Assembly: GCA_001916715.1 (NCBI GenBank)
Contig: MNSZ01000062.1
Coordinates: forward strand, 61,439-112,310
DNA: 50,872 nucleotides
Origin: Firmicutes bacterium CAG:24053_14
GTDB lineage: Bacteria; Bacillota; Clostridia; Oscillospirales; Oscillospiraceae
Direction of reading: 5' to 3'
A model generated the notes under the pieces. That model did not search any database. It saw nothing but the letters and a program-made list of their open reading frames with translations, and was not told the origin of the DNA. Position 1 is the first letter of the stretch. Every line of letters begins with the position of its first letter. Shown here piece by piece: positions 1-8,051 of this stretch. The position numbers and the translations under genes were made by a program.

Positions 1-90
1 ACGAGCGTAGCGAGATTTTTCGTGAAAACCTGTTTTCACAAAAAATGTGGCGTTTTTGCAGCGTGCAAAAAAGTCAAAGACTTTTTTGAC
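1..90. repeat. Dispersed repeat, copy 1 (second copy at 32589-32690)
   Basis: The first about 53 bases match 32590-32642 with one substitution, including the hairpin GTGAAAAC/GTTTTCAC followed by AAAAAATGTGGCG. Both copies are then followed by a second hairpin of the form AAAAAAGTC/GACTTTTTT. No coding capacity is visible. The left end is cut by the window edge. Confidence 0.7.
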
Positions 91-97
91 ACGCTGA

Positions 98-140
98 GGG
101 CTTGCTGTCTGCCAAGTGCAGACGGCGAGCCCTTTTGCTT
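98..140 (+). terminator. Rho-independent terminator of a gene left of the window
   Basis: A 15-base stem (98-112 pairing with 118-132, one G-T mismatch) with a short loop is followed by TTTT. It faces rightward, so it probably ends a plus-strand gene lying outside the window. Confidence 0.7.
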
Positions 141-180
141 TGATGCGATGCCGCATTCATGTTACGCAAAACGTTAATGC

Positions 181-252
181 TTCCTCCGCACCCTCGAACC
201 GGGCAACCGCAATAAATGTATCCGTAGCTGCGTCAAATCGCCTCTAAAAAAA
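181..252. repeat. Foldback repeat copy A (right end only)
   Basis: This segment matches the right ends of the copies at 17114, 19131 and 25315: a TTCCTCCGCACC block, an ACCGCAATA block, GTATCCGTAG and the terminal CGCCTCTAAAAAA. No matching left end is seen, so the copy is truncated or its left arm has diverged. Confidence 0.75.
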
Positions 253-429
253 GGAGTCTCCGGGGGGCGGAGACTCCATACGATTGGGGGGGTGGAGAAG
301 GAGATTTTTATAATGTTGAACGTAAGAAATGCTCCGTTCACTTATAATGACGCGATTTTCAGCGGAATATTGCGCCCACGGTGCAAAAAGCGACAAAAAA
401 GCTCCCACGGCTTGTCCGTGGGAGCTTAA
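253..429 (+). other. Hairpin plus strong Shine-Dalgarno-like sequence, no clear gene
   Basis: A perfect 10-bp hairpin (GGAGTCTCCG/CGGAGACTCC, 253-277) is followed by GGAGAAGGAG and an ATG at 313 that opens a 38-codon frame ending at 429. The frame runs through the inverted terminator of rpsR, which argues against a real gene. I see nothing else between the repeat and rpsR. Confidence 0.35.
395..428 (-). terminator. Terminator of the rpsF-ssb-rpsR operon
   Basis: On the minus strand a 12-bp GC-rich stem (AAGCTCCCACGG and its complement) around a four-base loop is followed by TTTTTTG, eleven bases after the rpsR stop codon. Confidence 0.9.
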
Positions 430-439
430 AATTTAAAAA

Positions 440-679
440 TCAGTCGGTCACATAGGGCAGGAGAGCGATCTGACGGGCTCTCTTGATAGCCTCGGTGAGC
501 TGGCGCTGATGCATTGCGCAGGTACCGGTAGTACGACGGGGAAGGATCTTGCTGCGCTCGGAAATGTAGCGGCGAAGCTTTGCAGTATCCTTATAGTCGA
601 TGCTGGTGGCCTTATCTACGCAAAACTGGCAGACTTTTCTGCGCTTGCGGTTTTTGGGATTGTTCTTATCGAAAGCCAT
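440..679 (-). CDS. rpsR: 30S ribosomal protein S18
   Basis: Structural protein of the small ribosomal subunit platform, where it pairs with S6. The 79 residues cover the whole family length, with the basic N-terminus, the C-x2-C pair at residues 17 and 20, and the conserved C-terminal signature ILPRRTTGTCAMHQRQL followed by an arginine-rich helix. It is the last gene of rpsF-ssb-rpsR, 24 bases after ssb, with a terminator just downstream. The start is preceded by GGAGG on the minus strand (GGAGGATACAGCTA before ATG). The call is secure. Confidence 0.97.
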   Translation of the reverse strand: MAFDKNNPKNRKRRKVCQFCVDKATSIDYKDTAKLRRYISERSKILPRRTTGTCAMHQRQLTEAIKRARQIALLPYVTD

Positions 680-703
680 TAGCTGTATCCTCCTATATTA
701 TTT

Positions 704-1150
704 TTAAAACGGCAGTTCGCCGTCATCGTCGCCAAGCTCGGAAAATGCCGACGCGCCCATCGAGGGAGCCGGAGCATCGTAGCTTGAGGAGTGACGGGGC
801 TCACCGCGCATGTCGCCGCCTTCGCGGCGCTTGCTTTCGCCGAAATACATATTGTCAACGACGACCTCGGCGCTGCGGCGCTTGCCGCCCTCGCGGTCGG
901 TCCAGTCGCGGATCTGCAGTCTGCCGGAAACGACAGCCATGCTGCCCTTGGCGAAATACTTGCTGACGAACTCAGCAGTCGAACGCCATGCGACGCAGTC
1001 GATGAAATCGGTCTGCTTCTCGCCGCCGTCGCGGCCGCCGAAATCGCGGTCAACGGCAAGGGTGAACGATGCGACAGGGGTCTGTGACTGAGTGTATCTC
1101 AGTTCAGGGTCACGGGTCAGGCGGCCCATGATCGTGATGTGATTAAGCAT
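704..1150 (-). CDS. ssb: Single-stranded DNA-binding protein
   Basis: Binds and protects single-stranded DNA in replication and repair. The first about 105 residues form the OB fold (MLNHITIMGRLTRDPELRYT start, then VASFTLAVDR and FIDCVAWRSTAEFVSKYF). A flexible linker follows, and the protein ends in the acidic tip DDDGELPF that recruits partner proteins. At 148 residues it is of usual length for a Clostridia SSB. It lies between rpsF (11-base gap) and rpsR, the classic Firmicutes order, and a GGAGACGAG sequence precedes the ATG. Confidence 0.97.
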   Translation of the reverse strand: MLNHITIMGRLTRDPELRYTQSQTPVASFTLAVDRDFGGRDGGEKQTDFIDCVAWRSTAEFVSKYFAKGSMAVVSGRLQIRDWTDREGGKRRSAEVVVDNMYFGESKRREGGDMRGEPRHSSSYDAPAPSMGASAFSELGDDDGELPF

Positions 1151-1161
1151 AACTCGTCTCC

Positions 1162-1458
1162 TTACTCAGCACGCAGGGTGATCAGGCGACGCATGATGCC
1201 GTCGGTGATGCCGAGGATACGGTCCAGCTCTGCGGGGAAATCCGCGCCGCTGGTGAACTTCATCAGCACATAGTAGCCTTCCGAAATGTAGTTGATCTCG
1301 TAAGCGAGCTTGCGCTTACCCATCTCCTCCAGTTCGTCCAGGGTACCATGAGCCTCAACGAGCGCCTTGAACTTCTCGACGACAGCAGCGGTCTGCTCCT
1401 CGGTGAAGTTCGGGTTGATGATGTACATTACTTCGTACTTCTCAGTTGCTTTTGCCAT
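1162..1458 (-). CDS. rpsF: 30S ribosomal protein S6
   Basis: Small-subunit ribosomal protein that forms a heterodimer with S18. The 98-residue product has the family pattern KYEVMYIINPNFTEEQ at the start, GKRKLAYEINYISEGYYVL in the middle and ITDGIMRRLITL near the end. I place the start at the ATG at 1458 (MAKATEKYE), because AAGGAGG lies eight bases upstream. A GTG three codons earlier overlaps that Shine-Dalgarno site and is not credible. First gene of the operon, with a promoter at 1539-1566 and a structured leader of about 75 bases that may carry S6:S18 autoregulation. Confidence 0.96.
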   Translation of the reverse strand: MAKATEKYEVMYIINPNFTEEQTAAVVEKFKALVEAHGTLDELEEMGKRKLAYEINYISEGYYVLMKFTSGADFPAELDRILGITDGIMRRLITLRAE

Positions 1459-1474
1459 GGTTTGCACCTCCTTC

Positions 1475-1534
1475 TGGTCTTTTGGCCCCCGATTTCTTCG
1501 GGAGCAAGGATAGCCTGCGCATACTCGCAGACCA
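1475..1534 (-). promoter_or_regulatory. Structured 5' leader of rpsF, candidate S6:S18 autoregulatory RNA
   Basis: Between the promoter and the rpsF ribosome-binding site the minus-strand RNA can close on itself. TGGTCT (1529-1534) pairs with AGACCA (1475-1480) as an outer stem. Inside are a CTGCG/CGCAG hairpin and a GGC...CCCGA-AGAAA-TCGGG...GCC hairpin. rpsF leaders in many bacteria bind the S6:S18 complex. I infer that role here from position and structure, not from a verified match to the known motif. Confidence 0.5.
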
Positions 1535-1538
1535 TAAT

Positions 1539-1566
1539 ATTATATCTGATTTTCCTCGTTTGTCAA
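1539..1566 (-). promoter_or_regulatory. Sigma-A promoter of rpsF-ssb-rpsR
   Basis: On the minus strand: TTGACA (1561-1566), a 16-base spacer and TATAAT (1539-1544), about 80 bases before the rpsF start. The end of foldback repeat copy B (CTCTAAAAA) lies three bases upstream of the -35 box. Confidence 0.85.
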
Positions 1567-1569
1567 GTA

Positions 1570-1733
1570 TTTTTAGAGGCGCTTTGACACACCTACGGAT
1601 ACGCTTATTACGGTGGCCCGATCGGAGACAATGGAAGAAGCCGCAGCGTTTTGCTTAAGAGAGCCGAATTGCTATCCGTTCCGAATGCTGCGGTTTGGTC
1701 TGTACCGCACTGCAGCAATTCGCCTCTAAAAAA
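1570..1733. repeat. Foldback repeat copy B (complete)
   Basis: 164 bp bounded by TTTTTAGAGGCG and CGCCTCTAAAAAA. The left arm reads ACACACCTACGGATACGC...TTACGGTGGCCCG, the family left-arm sequence. The right arm keeps only the terminal 15 bases well. The left end lies three bases from the rpsF -35 box. Confidence 0.8.
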
Positions 1734-1748
1734 TCGGTACAAGATTAT

Positions 1749-1797
1749 CTAATATTCAATATTAGGTCTTGACAAGCGGCACATTCTGTATTATAGT
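1749..1797 (+). promoter_or_regulatory. Promoter with upstream dyad, probably for the ECF S-component gene
   Basis: TTGACA (1769-1774), a 17-base spacer and TATAGT (1792-1797) form a good sigma-A promoter. Just upstream is the perfect dyad CTAATATT-C-AATATTAG (1749-1765), a candidate operator. The next plus-strand gene starts at 2308, so the transcript would carry a leader of about 500 bases made almost entirely of repeats. The assignment to that gene is an inference. Confidence 0.6.
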
Positions 1798-1832
1798 GCG
1801 ATTATCGCGCACAACCGACGAAGTTGGTGGGG

Positions 1833-2066
1833 TTTTAGAGGCGCTTTTACGCTGCTGCCGATACGCATATTGCGGTTGCCCGACCGGAAACAACGGCATA
1901 GACCGCATCGCTTTGCGTAACTTAAATGCGGCAAAGAATTTTGAGACCCGGTTCGAGCCTGCCGACTAAGCCGCGGTTGCATGCGCAACGCAAAATTGTG
2001 CGAAATCAGCACAAAAAATCGGCTGTATCAAATGTATTCATAGGTGCGCTAATGCGCCCCCGGAAA
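1833..2066. repeat. Foldback repeat copy C (degenerate right end)
   Basis: Begins TTTTAGAGGCGCTTTTACG and carries the left-arm block GATACGCATATTGCGGTTGCCCG. The right end is eroded (ATTCATAGGTGCGCTAATGCG then CCCCCGG instead of CCTCTAAAA). No gene is seen in it. Confidence 0.7.
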
Positions 2067-2071
2067 GGGAT

Positions 2072-2294
2072 GCAGCTCCGGATTTCTCGGCAGAGTCGAT
2101 ACCGGGCTACCGCAAAAAATGTATTCGCAGCCAAAAAGGAAAGCAGCTCCGGATTTCTTGGCAGTTTCGCTACCGGGCTACCGCAAAAAATGTATTCGTA
2201 GGTGCGTCAATGCGCCTCCAAAAAGGAATGCAGCTCCGGATTTCTCGGCAGAGTCGATACCGGGCTACCGCAAAAAATGTATTCGCAGGTGCGT
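2072..2294 (+). repeat. Three tandem copies of a foldback-repeat right end
   Basis: GCAGCTCCGGATTTC starts at 2072, 2143 and 2230. Each is followed by TACCGGGCTACCGCAAAAAA and TGTATTCG. The units are 71 and 87 bases apart and differ by whether the TAGGTGCGTCAATGCGCC part is present. The last unit runs directly into the ribosome-binding site of the gene at 2308. Confidence 0.8.
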
Positions 2295-2307
2295 AAGGAG
2301 AAGGACA

Positions 2308-2817
2308 ATGAAAGACAATACGATCAAGAAATTAGTGTTCGCGGCGCTGTTTGCTGCGCTCAGCTGCGCGGCGACAATGGTTATCCGCATCCCGACGCCG
2401 ATCGGCGGCTACATCCACGCAGGCGACGCGGTCGTGCTGCTTTCGGCGTTTCTGCTCGGTCCGTGGTGGGGCGCGGCGGCGGCCGGACTCGGCTCGGGCC
2501 TTGCCGACCTCATAGCAGGCTACGGCCTGTACGTTCCCGGCACGGCCGCGATCAAGTTCATCGTTGCGCTGCTGGCAGGACTTCTGCTCAACTGCAAGTT
2601 CATAAAACCCGTGCCCGTGCGCGCGATCGTCGCCGGCGTTGTGGGTGAGGTGTTCATGGTGCTCGGCTACCTCGCGTACGAGGCACTTATCCTCGGCTAC
2701 GGTGCGGCCGCAGTCGGAGGAGTTCCCATGAATTGCATCCAGGGCGCATTCGGCGTCGTTGCCGGTGCGGCTCTTTACGCAGCGCTGCTCAAAACGAAGT
2801 ATTTCAAGCCGGTTTGA
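2308..2817 (+). CDS. ECF transporter S component (COG4720/PF07155-like)
   Basis: Substrate-binding membrane subunit of an energy-coupling-factor vitamin transporter; it would work with a shared EcfA-EcfA'-EcfT module that is not in this window. The 169 residues have about five or six membrane segments, and the N-terminal FAALFAALSCAATMVIRIP followed by TPIGGYIHAGDAVVLLSAF and the GLGSGLADLIAGY loop are typical of this family. The start at 2308 has AAGGAGAAGG upstream. The frame is open upstream, but that part is translated repeat. The substrate cannot be told. The gene stands alone between repeats and a terminator. Confidence 0.8.
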   Translation: MKDNTIKKLVFAALFAALSCAATMVIRIPTPIGGYIHAGDAVVLLSAFLLGPWWGAAAAGLGSGLADLIAGYGLYVPGTAAIKFIVALLAGLLLNCKFIKPVPVRAIVAGVVGEVFMVLGYLAYEALILGYGAAAVGGVPMNCIQGAFGVVAGAALYAALLKTKYFKPV

Positions 2818-2849
2818 CGCGCTGCGGCAAAAAGCCAAAAGCATAATAA

Positions 2850-2884
2850 AAAGGCTCGAAAACCGATGTTTTCGAGCCTTTTGC
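2850..2884. terminator. Bidirectional terminator
   Basis: AAAGGCTCGAAAAC and its complement form a long stem around a short loop, with T-runs on both strands. It ends the ECF S-component gene on the plus strand and the tRNA-Leu transcript on the minus strand. Confidence 0.85.
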
Positions 2885-2885
2885 T

Positions 2886-2973
2886 TGGTGCGCGAGGCGG
2901 GACTTGAACCCGCACGCCCGGAGTGAGCACTAGAACCTGAATCTAGCGAGTCTGCCAATTCCACCACTCGCGC
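2886..2973 (-). tRNA. tRNA-Leu (anticodon CAG)
   Basis: 88 bases including an encoded CCA end. The acceptor stem is GCGCGAG/CTCGCGC. The anticodon stem CTAGA/TCTAG holds the loop TTCAGGT, giving anticodon CAG. A long variable arm (typical of leucine) and the T-arm GCGGG-TTCAAGT-CCCGC follow. It has its own promoter at 2990-3018. Confidence 0.95.
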
Positions 2974-2989
2974 ATTTAAGTGCCTGATA

Positions 2990-3018
2990 ATAATAGCATT
3001 ACCGACCCTCATTGTCAA
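2990..3018 (-). promoter_or_regulatory. Sigma-A promoter of tRNA-Leu
   Basis: On the minus strand TTGACA (3013-3018), a 17-base spacer and TATTAT (2990-2995) lie just before the mature tRNA 5' end. Confidence 0.8.
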
Positions 3019-3062
3019 GAAAATTCTTTCGCCGGGCGTTTAATATTTTGTGAAGGGCCGCT

Positions 3063-4279
3063 CTAAGCGGCCTGGCGGCGGCAGAACACGTTTGCGGCGG
3101 CTGTGCAGCATGCGATGCTTAGAACCGCTGCGGCAGCGACTGCGAGGTACTGCGCCGGCATTACCGAGCCGAAGAGCTTTGCCGGAATATAGACGCTCCA
3201 GATCATCACGCCGCGGATGAGGCAGGTCGGCAGAAGTATTGCGGCTCCGGCGCCGATGGATACCAACATAGGCGTAAGCAGCAGCGCAGCGCCCAAAATG
3301 ACCGATACGAACATGCTTTCGGTAAGCTCGGAGAGCAGCATCACGATACAGGCAAAAAACAGCGTGCCGATAAGGCTTGTTGCAAGTTCCACTATGATCG
3401 CCTGCCCGATCGTCCACCGAAACGGAGAGGAGATGCCGGTAAACGACTGCCAGAATGCGCCGAAGCCCTCCGCGCCGTAGAGGATGAAGCAATATGCCGC
3501 CGCGCTTATCGCCATGACGCTCCAAACAAGCAGAGTGTAGAGCGTTCCGGCACATATTTTTGCCCGAGCCGTATCGCGCCGGCCGAGCTTTGACGATAGG
3601 ATAAGCGCGTCGGTTTTGCGCGCGCGTTCGCGAGCGAACAGCGGAGCAAGGCCGATGAGCACGGGAACGCCGACCGTGAACGGAAACGCATTGGCTATGA
3701 CATATTGTATCGACGTGTAGGCAAGGTCATAGTCGCAGAACGCGCGATAGTCGTTTATAAGCGCGTCATAGCGCGCGCTTATATCCGCGCAGATGTCGGC
3801 ATCGGATGAGTATTCGTCGAGAAGATACTGCTTTTCCTCCTCGGCGTTATCGTAAAAGCTCGCTGCATGTGTGAACTTTTCGGTGTGTTCATAGGCCGTT
3901 ATGCCGTTGTTGTTCAGTATCGTGTATGGTTGACTTTTTAGCCGCTCGATCTCCTCGGCAGGATATCCCTGCGCGGCAAGATCGCTCAGATATTGCTTTA
4001 GCTCGTCCTCGGTTTTAGATATTTCGGGTCGTTTAATATGTTTTCAACGTCGCTCCTGCGCGCGGCTATCCATTCGTCGGTTATCTCGCCGCGCTTTTCG
4101 GCGTATTCGCTCTTGAGCGTTTCTATCGGCTTAGATTTGCTGTCCGGATCAAGCGCTGTGAGCAAATAAGCGGCGCGATAATCAAACGTCATGTACAGAT
4201 TCAAAAGCAGCATGACAACGACGGCGATCACCGTCAGCGGCGTGAATATCTTTTTAAATTCAAGCTTTGTAAGGTTCAT
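3063..4279 (-). pseudogene. ABC-2 type transporter permease, frame broken by one base
   Basis: Membrane subunit expected to pair with the ATPase at 4260-5147; the substrate is unknown. The start is the ATG at 4279 (MNLTKLEFKKIFTPLT), overlapping the ATPase end by 20 bases. The first frame stops at 3998. The -1 frame continues without a stop from about residue 90 to 3063, giving a normal protein of about 405 residues: one N-terminal membrane helix, a charged extracytoplasmic region, then five or six helices. Adding one A to the A4 run (TTTT at 4013-4016 on the plus strand) joins the frames as KYLKTEDELKQYL. It is either a recent homopolymer mutation or an assembly error. Confidence 0.75.
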
Positions 4280-5147
4280 TTCCAAGCTCCCGTCTGAAAT
4301 GATAGAGGTACAGATCCTCAAGCTTCGGCTCGGCGCAGACGGCGTCGGCCGTCGGGCGAGCCTCGGATACGATACGCAGCGCAACGCCTCCGTGCGTGTT
4401 ATGCAGATTCGTTACGACGTGCTCTGCGATAAGCTCGTCTGCCTCGGCCTGCGCGACCGCGCACTCCCACACCATGCCGGATATGCTGCCGCATATGCTC
4501 TCGGCCGCGCCCTCAAGCGACACCTCGCCGTTTTTCATAAGAACGATGCGGTCGGCGATGTACTCAATATCGGACACTATATGGGTGGACAGCAGAATGA
4601 TTCGGTTTTTCGACAGGCCGCCGATTATATTGCGGAATTTTGCGCGCTCTGCCGGGTCAAGTCCGCTTGTCGGCTCGTCAAGAACGAGGATTTTCGGGTC
4701 GTTTATGAGTGCCTGCGCAATGCCGATGCGCTGACGCATGCCGCCGGAATAGGTCTTGAGCTTTTTGCCGGCGACCTCGGAAAGGCCGGTCAGCTCAAGA
4801 AGCTCGCCGCACTTTTCCTCCGCCTGATATTTGGTAAGTCCCTTGAGCGCGGCGAAATACATCAGAAAATCCCGGCCGGTGAAGTTCGGATAATAGCCGA
4901 ATTCCTGCGGCAGATAGCCGAGCACATCGCGGTAGCTCTCGCCGAGGCCGATGATATCTTCGCCGTCGAGGCTTATGCTGCCGCCGCTCGGTCGGAGCAC
5001 CGTGCATATCATGCGCATAAGCGTTGTTTTGCCCGAGCCGTTCGGGCCGAGCAGACCGTAGATGCCGTTGTGCATAGTCAGCGACAGCGCGTTCACGGCG
5101 AGCTTATCCTTATACTGTTTGGAAACGGAATTTAAAGATAGTTCCAT
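4260..5147 (-). CDS. ABC transporter ATP-binding protein
   Basis: Cytoplasmic ATPase driving the adjacent ABC-2 permease. Visible motifs in order: Walker A LLGPNGSGKTT, Q-loop PQEFGYYP, signature TYSGGMRQR, Walker B ILVLDEPTSGLDP and switch histidine in STHIV. The region after the nucleotide-binding fold (about residues 215-295) is variable, as in exporters of this type. I choose the ATG at 5147 (MELSLNSVSKQY), which follows AGAAAGGGAAAAAGC; an ATG ten codons upstream has no ribosome-binding site. It overlaps the upstream membrane-protein gene by 16 bases, so the operon is translationally coupled. Confidence 0.9.
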   Translation of the reverse strand: MELSLNSVSKQYKDKLAVNALSLTMHNGIYGLLGPNGSGKTTLMRMICTVLRPSGGSISLDGEDIIGLGESYRDVLGYLPQEFGYYPNFTGRDFLMYFAALKGLTKYQAEEKCGELLELTGLSEVAGKKLKTYSGGMRQRIGIAQALINDPKILVLDEPTSGLDPAERAKFRNIIGGLSKNRIILLSTHIVSDIEYIADRIVLMKNGEVSLEGAAESICGSISGMVWECAVAQAEADELIAEHVVTNLHNTHGGVALRIVSEARPTADAVCAEPKLEDLYLYHFRRELGNEPYKA

Positions 5148-5878
5148 ATGCTTTTTCCCTTTCTGCGTTCCATGCATCTAAGCTCGCGCCAAACCTCGAG
5201 CGCAAGCAGCCCAAAGCTTATGCCGGCAAATATGAACCAGAAGCCTGCGCTCCACGGTATGCCTGCGCACACCGTTTCGACGGCTACCGCCGAGATAAGC
5301 GACAGCGACAATGCCCCGGCTCTGCTTTTTATCATCGGCAGCGCCCGAAGAGCAAGCAGCGTCAGAAGGCTCGATGTGAACATCAAGGCCGCTCCGCTTG
5401 CAAGCAAAACGGCGAGGTCCGCGCTATACTTTGCCGCGGCAATGACCGCAGTCAGCACAAGTCCGATGAGGTTTGCCGCTCCGATGATAAGCATACGCGC
5501 TGCGAGCAAGTCTGCGCCGCTTACGCGGCAGCTCAGCTCGATCTCGCTCATTTTGCAGGATATATCGCGCACAAGCTCGGGGCAGGCGAGGGTGCTTGCC
5601 GCCCCGGCATAGACGAATATCAAAAGGCGCGCGGCGCTTGCTTCGGAAACGATAATGCCGTCTGCGCACAGTATGGCGATGATCGTCAAAAGCTGAAATA
5701 GCCAGTATGTCGGCGAAAAATTGCCGAGCTGCAGAGCGATAAGCCGGCCAAGCGGCATCTTCGACAGGCGCAGAGTGCGCATGCGCATTTTTCCAAGCTC
5801 AACGGTGCGCTCCTTTGCGCCCTCCGGGGGCGTGGGAACATCATATTTAAGATTCAAGGCCTTCTCCCTCCAGTTCAA
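5132..5878 (-). CDS. Membrane protein of the ECF-sigma/ABC operon, function unknown
   Basis: 248 residues: a cytoplasmic N-terminal tail of about 55 residues rich in charged residues, then roughly six hydrophobic segments (LFQLLTIIAILCADGIIV, LLIFVYAGAAS, LIGLVLTAVIAAA and others). The C-terminus is basic (RELRCMERRKGKS). It sits between the sigma-factor gene (32-base overlap) and the ABC ATPase gene (16-base overlap). In Firmicutes, ECF sigma genes of this arrangement are often followed by a small membrane anti-sigma protein; that this protein senses a signal or restrains the sigma factor is inference only. No recognised domain was seen. Confidence 0.7.
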   Translation of the reverse strand: MNWREKALNLKYDVPTPPEGAKERTVELGKMRMRTLRLSKMPLGRLIALQLGNFSPTYWLFQLLTIIAILCADGIIVSEASAARLLIFVYAGAASTLACPELVRDISCKMSEIELSCRVSGADLLAARMLIIGAANLIGLVLTAVIAAAKYSADLAVLLASGAALMFTSSLLTLLALRALPMIKSRAGALSLSLISAVAVETVCAGIPWSAGFWFIFAGISFGLLALEVWRELRCMERRKGKSIWNYL

Positions 5879-6386
5879 GAATTTTTCGCATCCTCGCCAT
5901 TCCGAGCCGCAGCCGTGACTTTGCCGTTGCCGTCGGAACGCCCGTCACGGCGGCAATATCGCGCAGCTTCATGTCGTGCCAATAACGCAGGATAACGGTG
6001 TCGCGCTGCTCGTCCGGCAGCTCGTCGAGCGCGCGGCGTATCACGCTGCCGCTGTCGCGCCGGAGCATTTGTTCCTCCGCGCCGCCGAGCGCCGCGCAGT
6101 CCTCGCTCAGCTCGGCGCTGTCGGGCTTTTTGCGCCTGTAATAGTCGTTACAGACGTTCACTGCGATGGTGAATAAATAGTTTGTGAATTTGCCCGTCAC
6201 CGAGTAGCGGTAAACGGCGGTTACAAGCTTGAGGAAAACCTCCTGAGTCAGATCGGCGGCGAGGGAACGGTCTGCGCAGCGGCGGTAGCAAAAGGCATAG
6301 ATGCTGTCGTAGTGGCGCCGAACAAGCTCGTCAAACGCCGCCTCGTCGCCCTGCTTTATACGCCGTATGAGTAGTGCATCCTCCAC
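5847..6386 (-). CDS. RNA polymerase sigma factor, ECF type
   Basis: Alternative sigma factor that redirects RNA polymerase, probably in response to an envelope signal. The 179 residues hold region 2 (about 10-80, with FDELVRRHYDSIYAFCYRR and LTQEVFLKLV) and region 4 (about 115-170, with LPDEQRDTVILRYW and an HTH GVPTATAKSRLRLGMARM). Start is GTG at 6386, after AGGAGGTGAGCGC. It is the first gene of the operon with the membrane protein and ABC transporter, an arrangement resembling the Bacillus sigY operon. Autoregulation is likely but no ECF-type promoter was identified. Confidence 0.9.
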   Translation of the reverse strand: MEDALLIRRIKQGDEAAFDELVRRHYDSIYAFCYRRCADRSLAADLTQEVFLKLVTAVYRYSVTGKFTNYLFTIAVNVCNDYYRRKKPDSAELSEDCAALGGAEEQMLRRDSGSVIRRALDELPDEQRDTVILRYWHDMKLRDIAAVTGVPTATAKSRLRLGMARMRKILELEGEGLES

Positions 6387-6466
6387 GCGCTCACCTCCTG
6401 CCTCTGCTTATATAAACGCTGAAATTCGAAAAAGGATCAAATTTTTTCAATAATCCACTACAATTT

Positions 6467-6781
6467 ATGAAAAAGCCCTCCGGCCTTTGGCCGGTTGGCA
6501 CAAGAAAACACACGCCAAAAAAGGCGGAGCAAGCACGAATGTCTTCGTTGCGACGGCTTGGTATACACAAAGTATGCCTGTGCCGCCGCGCCTTGACCTC
6601 GCACTTGCTCCGTCATTTTTGATGCTTTGCAGTTTTGAAGCTGAGATTTTTTGCTCCTGCAAGGACAAAGCCCGAGAGCATGCTGTCGTATTCTCAAGAC
6701 GTTGTACGCCGCAGGGGCGAAAAAGATTGTTTCAAAACCGTATGTTTTCTTGTGTCAACCGGCCACCGGAGGGCTTTTTCA

Positions 6782-6783
<2 letters not shown>
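6467..6783. mobile_element. MITE-like element with about 45-bp terminal inverted repeats
   Basis: ATGAAAAAGCCCTCCGG then TGGCCGGTTGGCACAAGAAAAC at 6467-6510 matches the complement of 6738-6783 with a small gap and a few substitutions. Inside are nested inverted repeats: GGAGCAAGCACGA (6526-6538) against TCGCACTTGCTCC (6599-6611), around CGGCTTGGTATAC/GTATGCCTGTGCCG. No transposase or convincing gene is present. Its right end touches the rpoD stop codon, so rpoD mRNA would run into the element. Confidence 0.7.
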
Positions 6784-8047
<1,264 letters not shown>

Positions 8048-8051
8048 AGTT

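Noticed and set aside
2072..2294. Possible CRISPR-like array
   Set aside because: The three units are contiguous repeats without unique spacers, their period varies (71 and 87), and there are no cas genes.
2119..2307. N-terminal extension of the ECF S-component frame
   Set aside because: These 63 codons are translated tandem repeat (the same peptide appears twice). The ribosome-binding site AAGGAG is directly before the ATG at 2308.
1798..2307. Vitamin riboswitch before the ECF transporter gene
   Set aside because: The leader is made of dispersed repeats. I could not find the cores of the preQ1, folate, TPP or FMN riboswitches.
4000..4030. Programmed -1 frameshifting in the ABC permease
   Set aside because: No X-XXY-YYZ heptamer is in phase at the shift point and no downstream stem is evident. 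A single-base indel in an A-run explains the data better.
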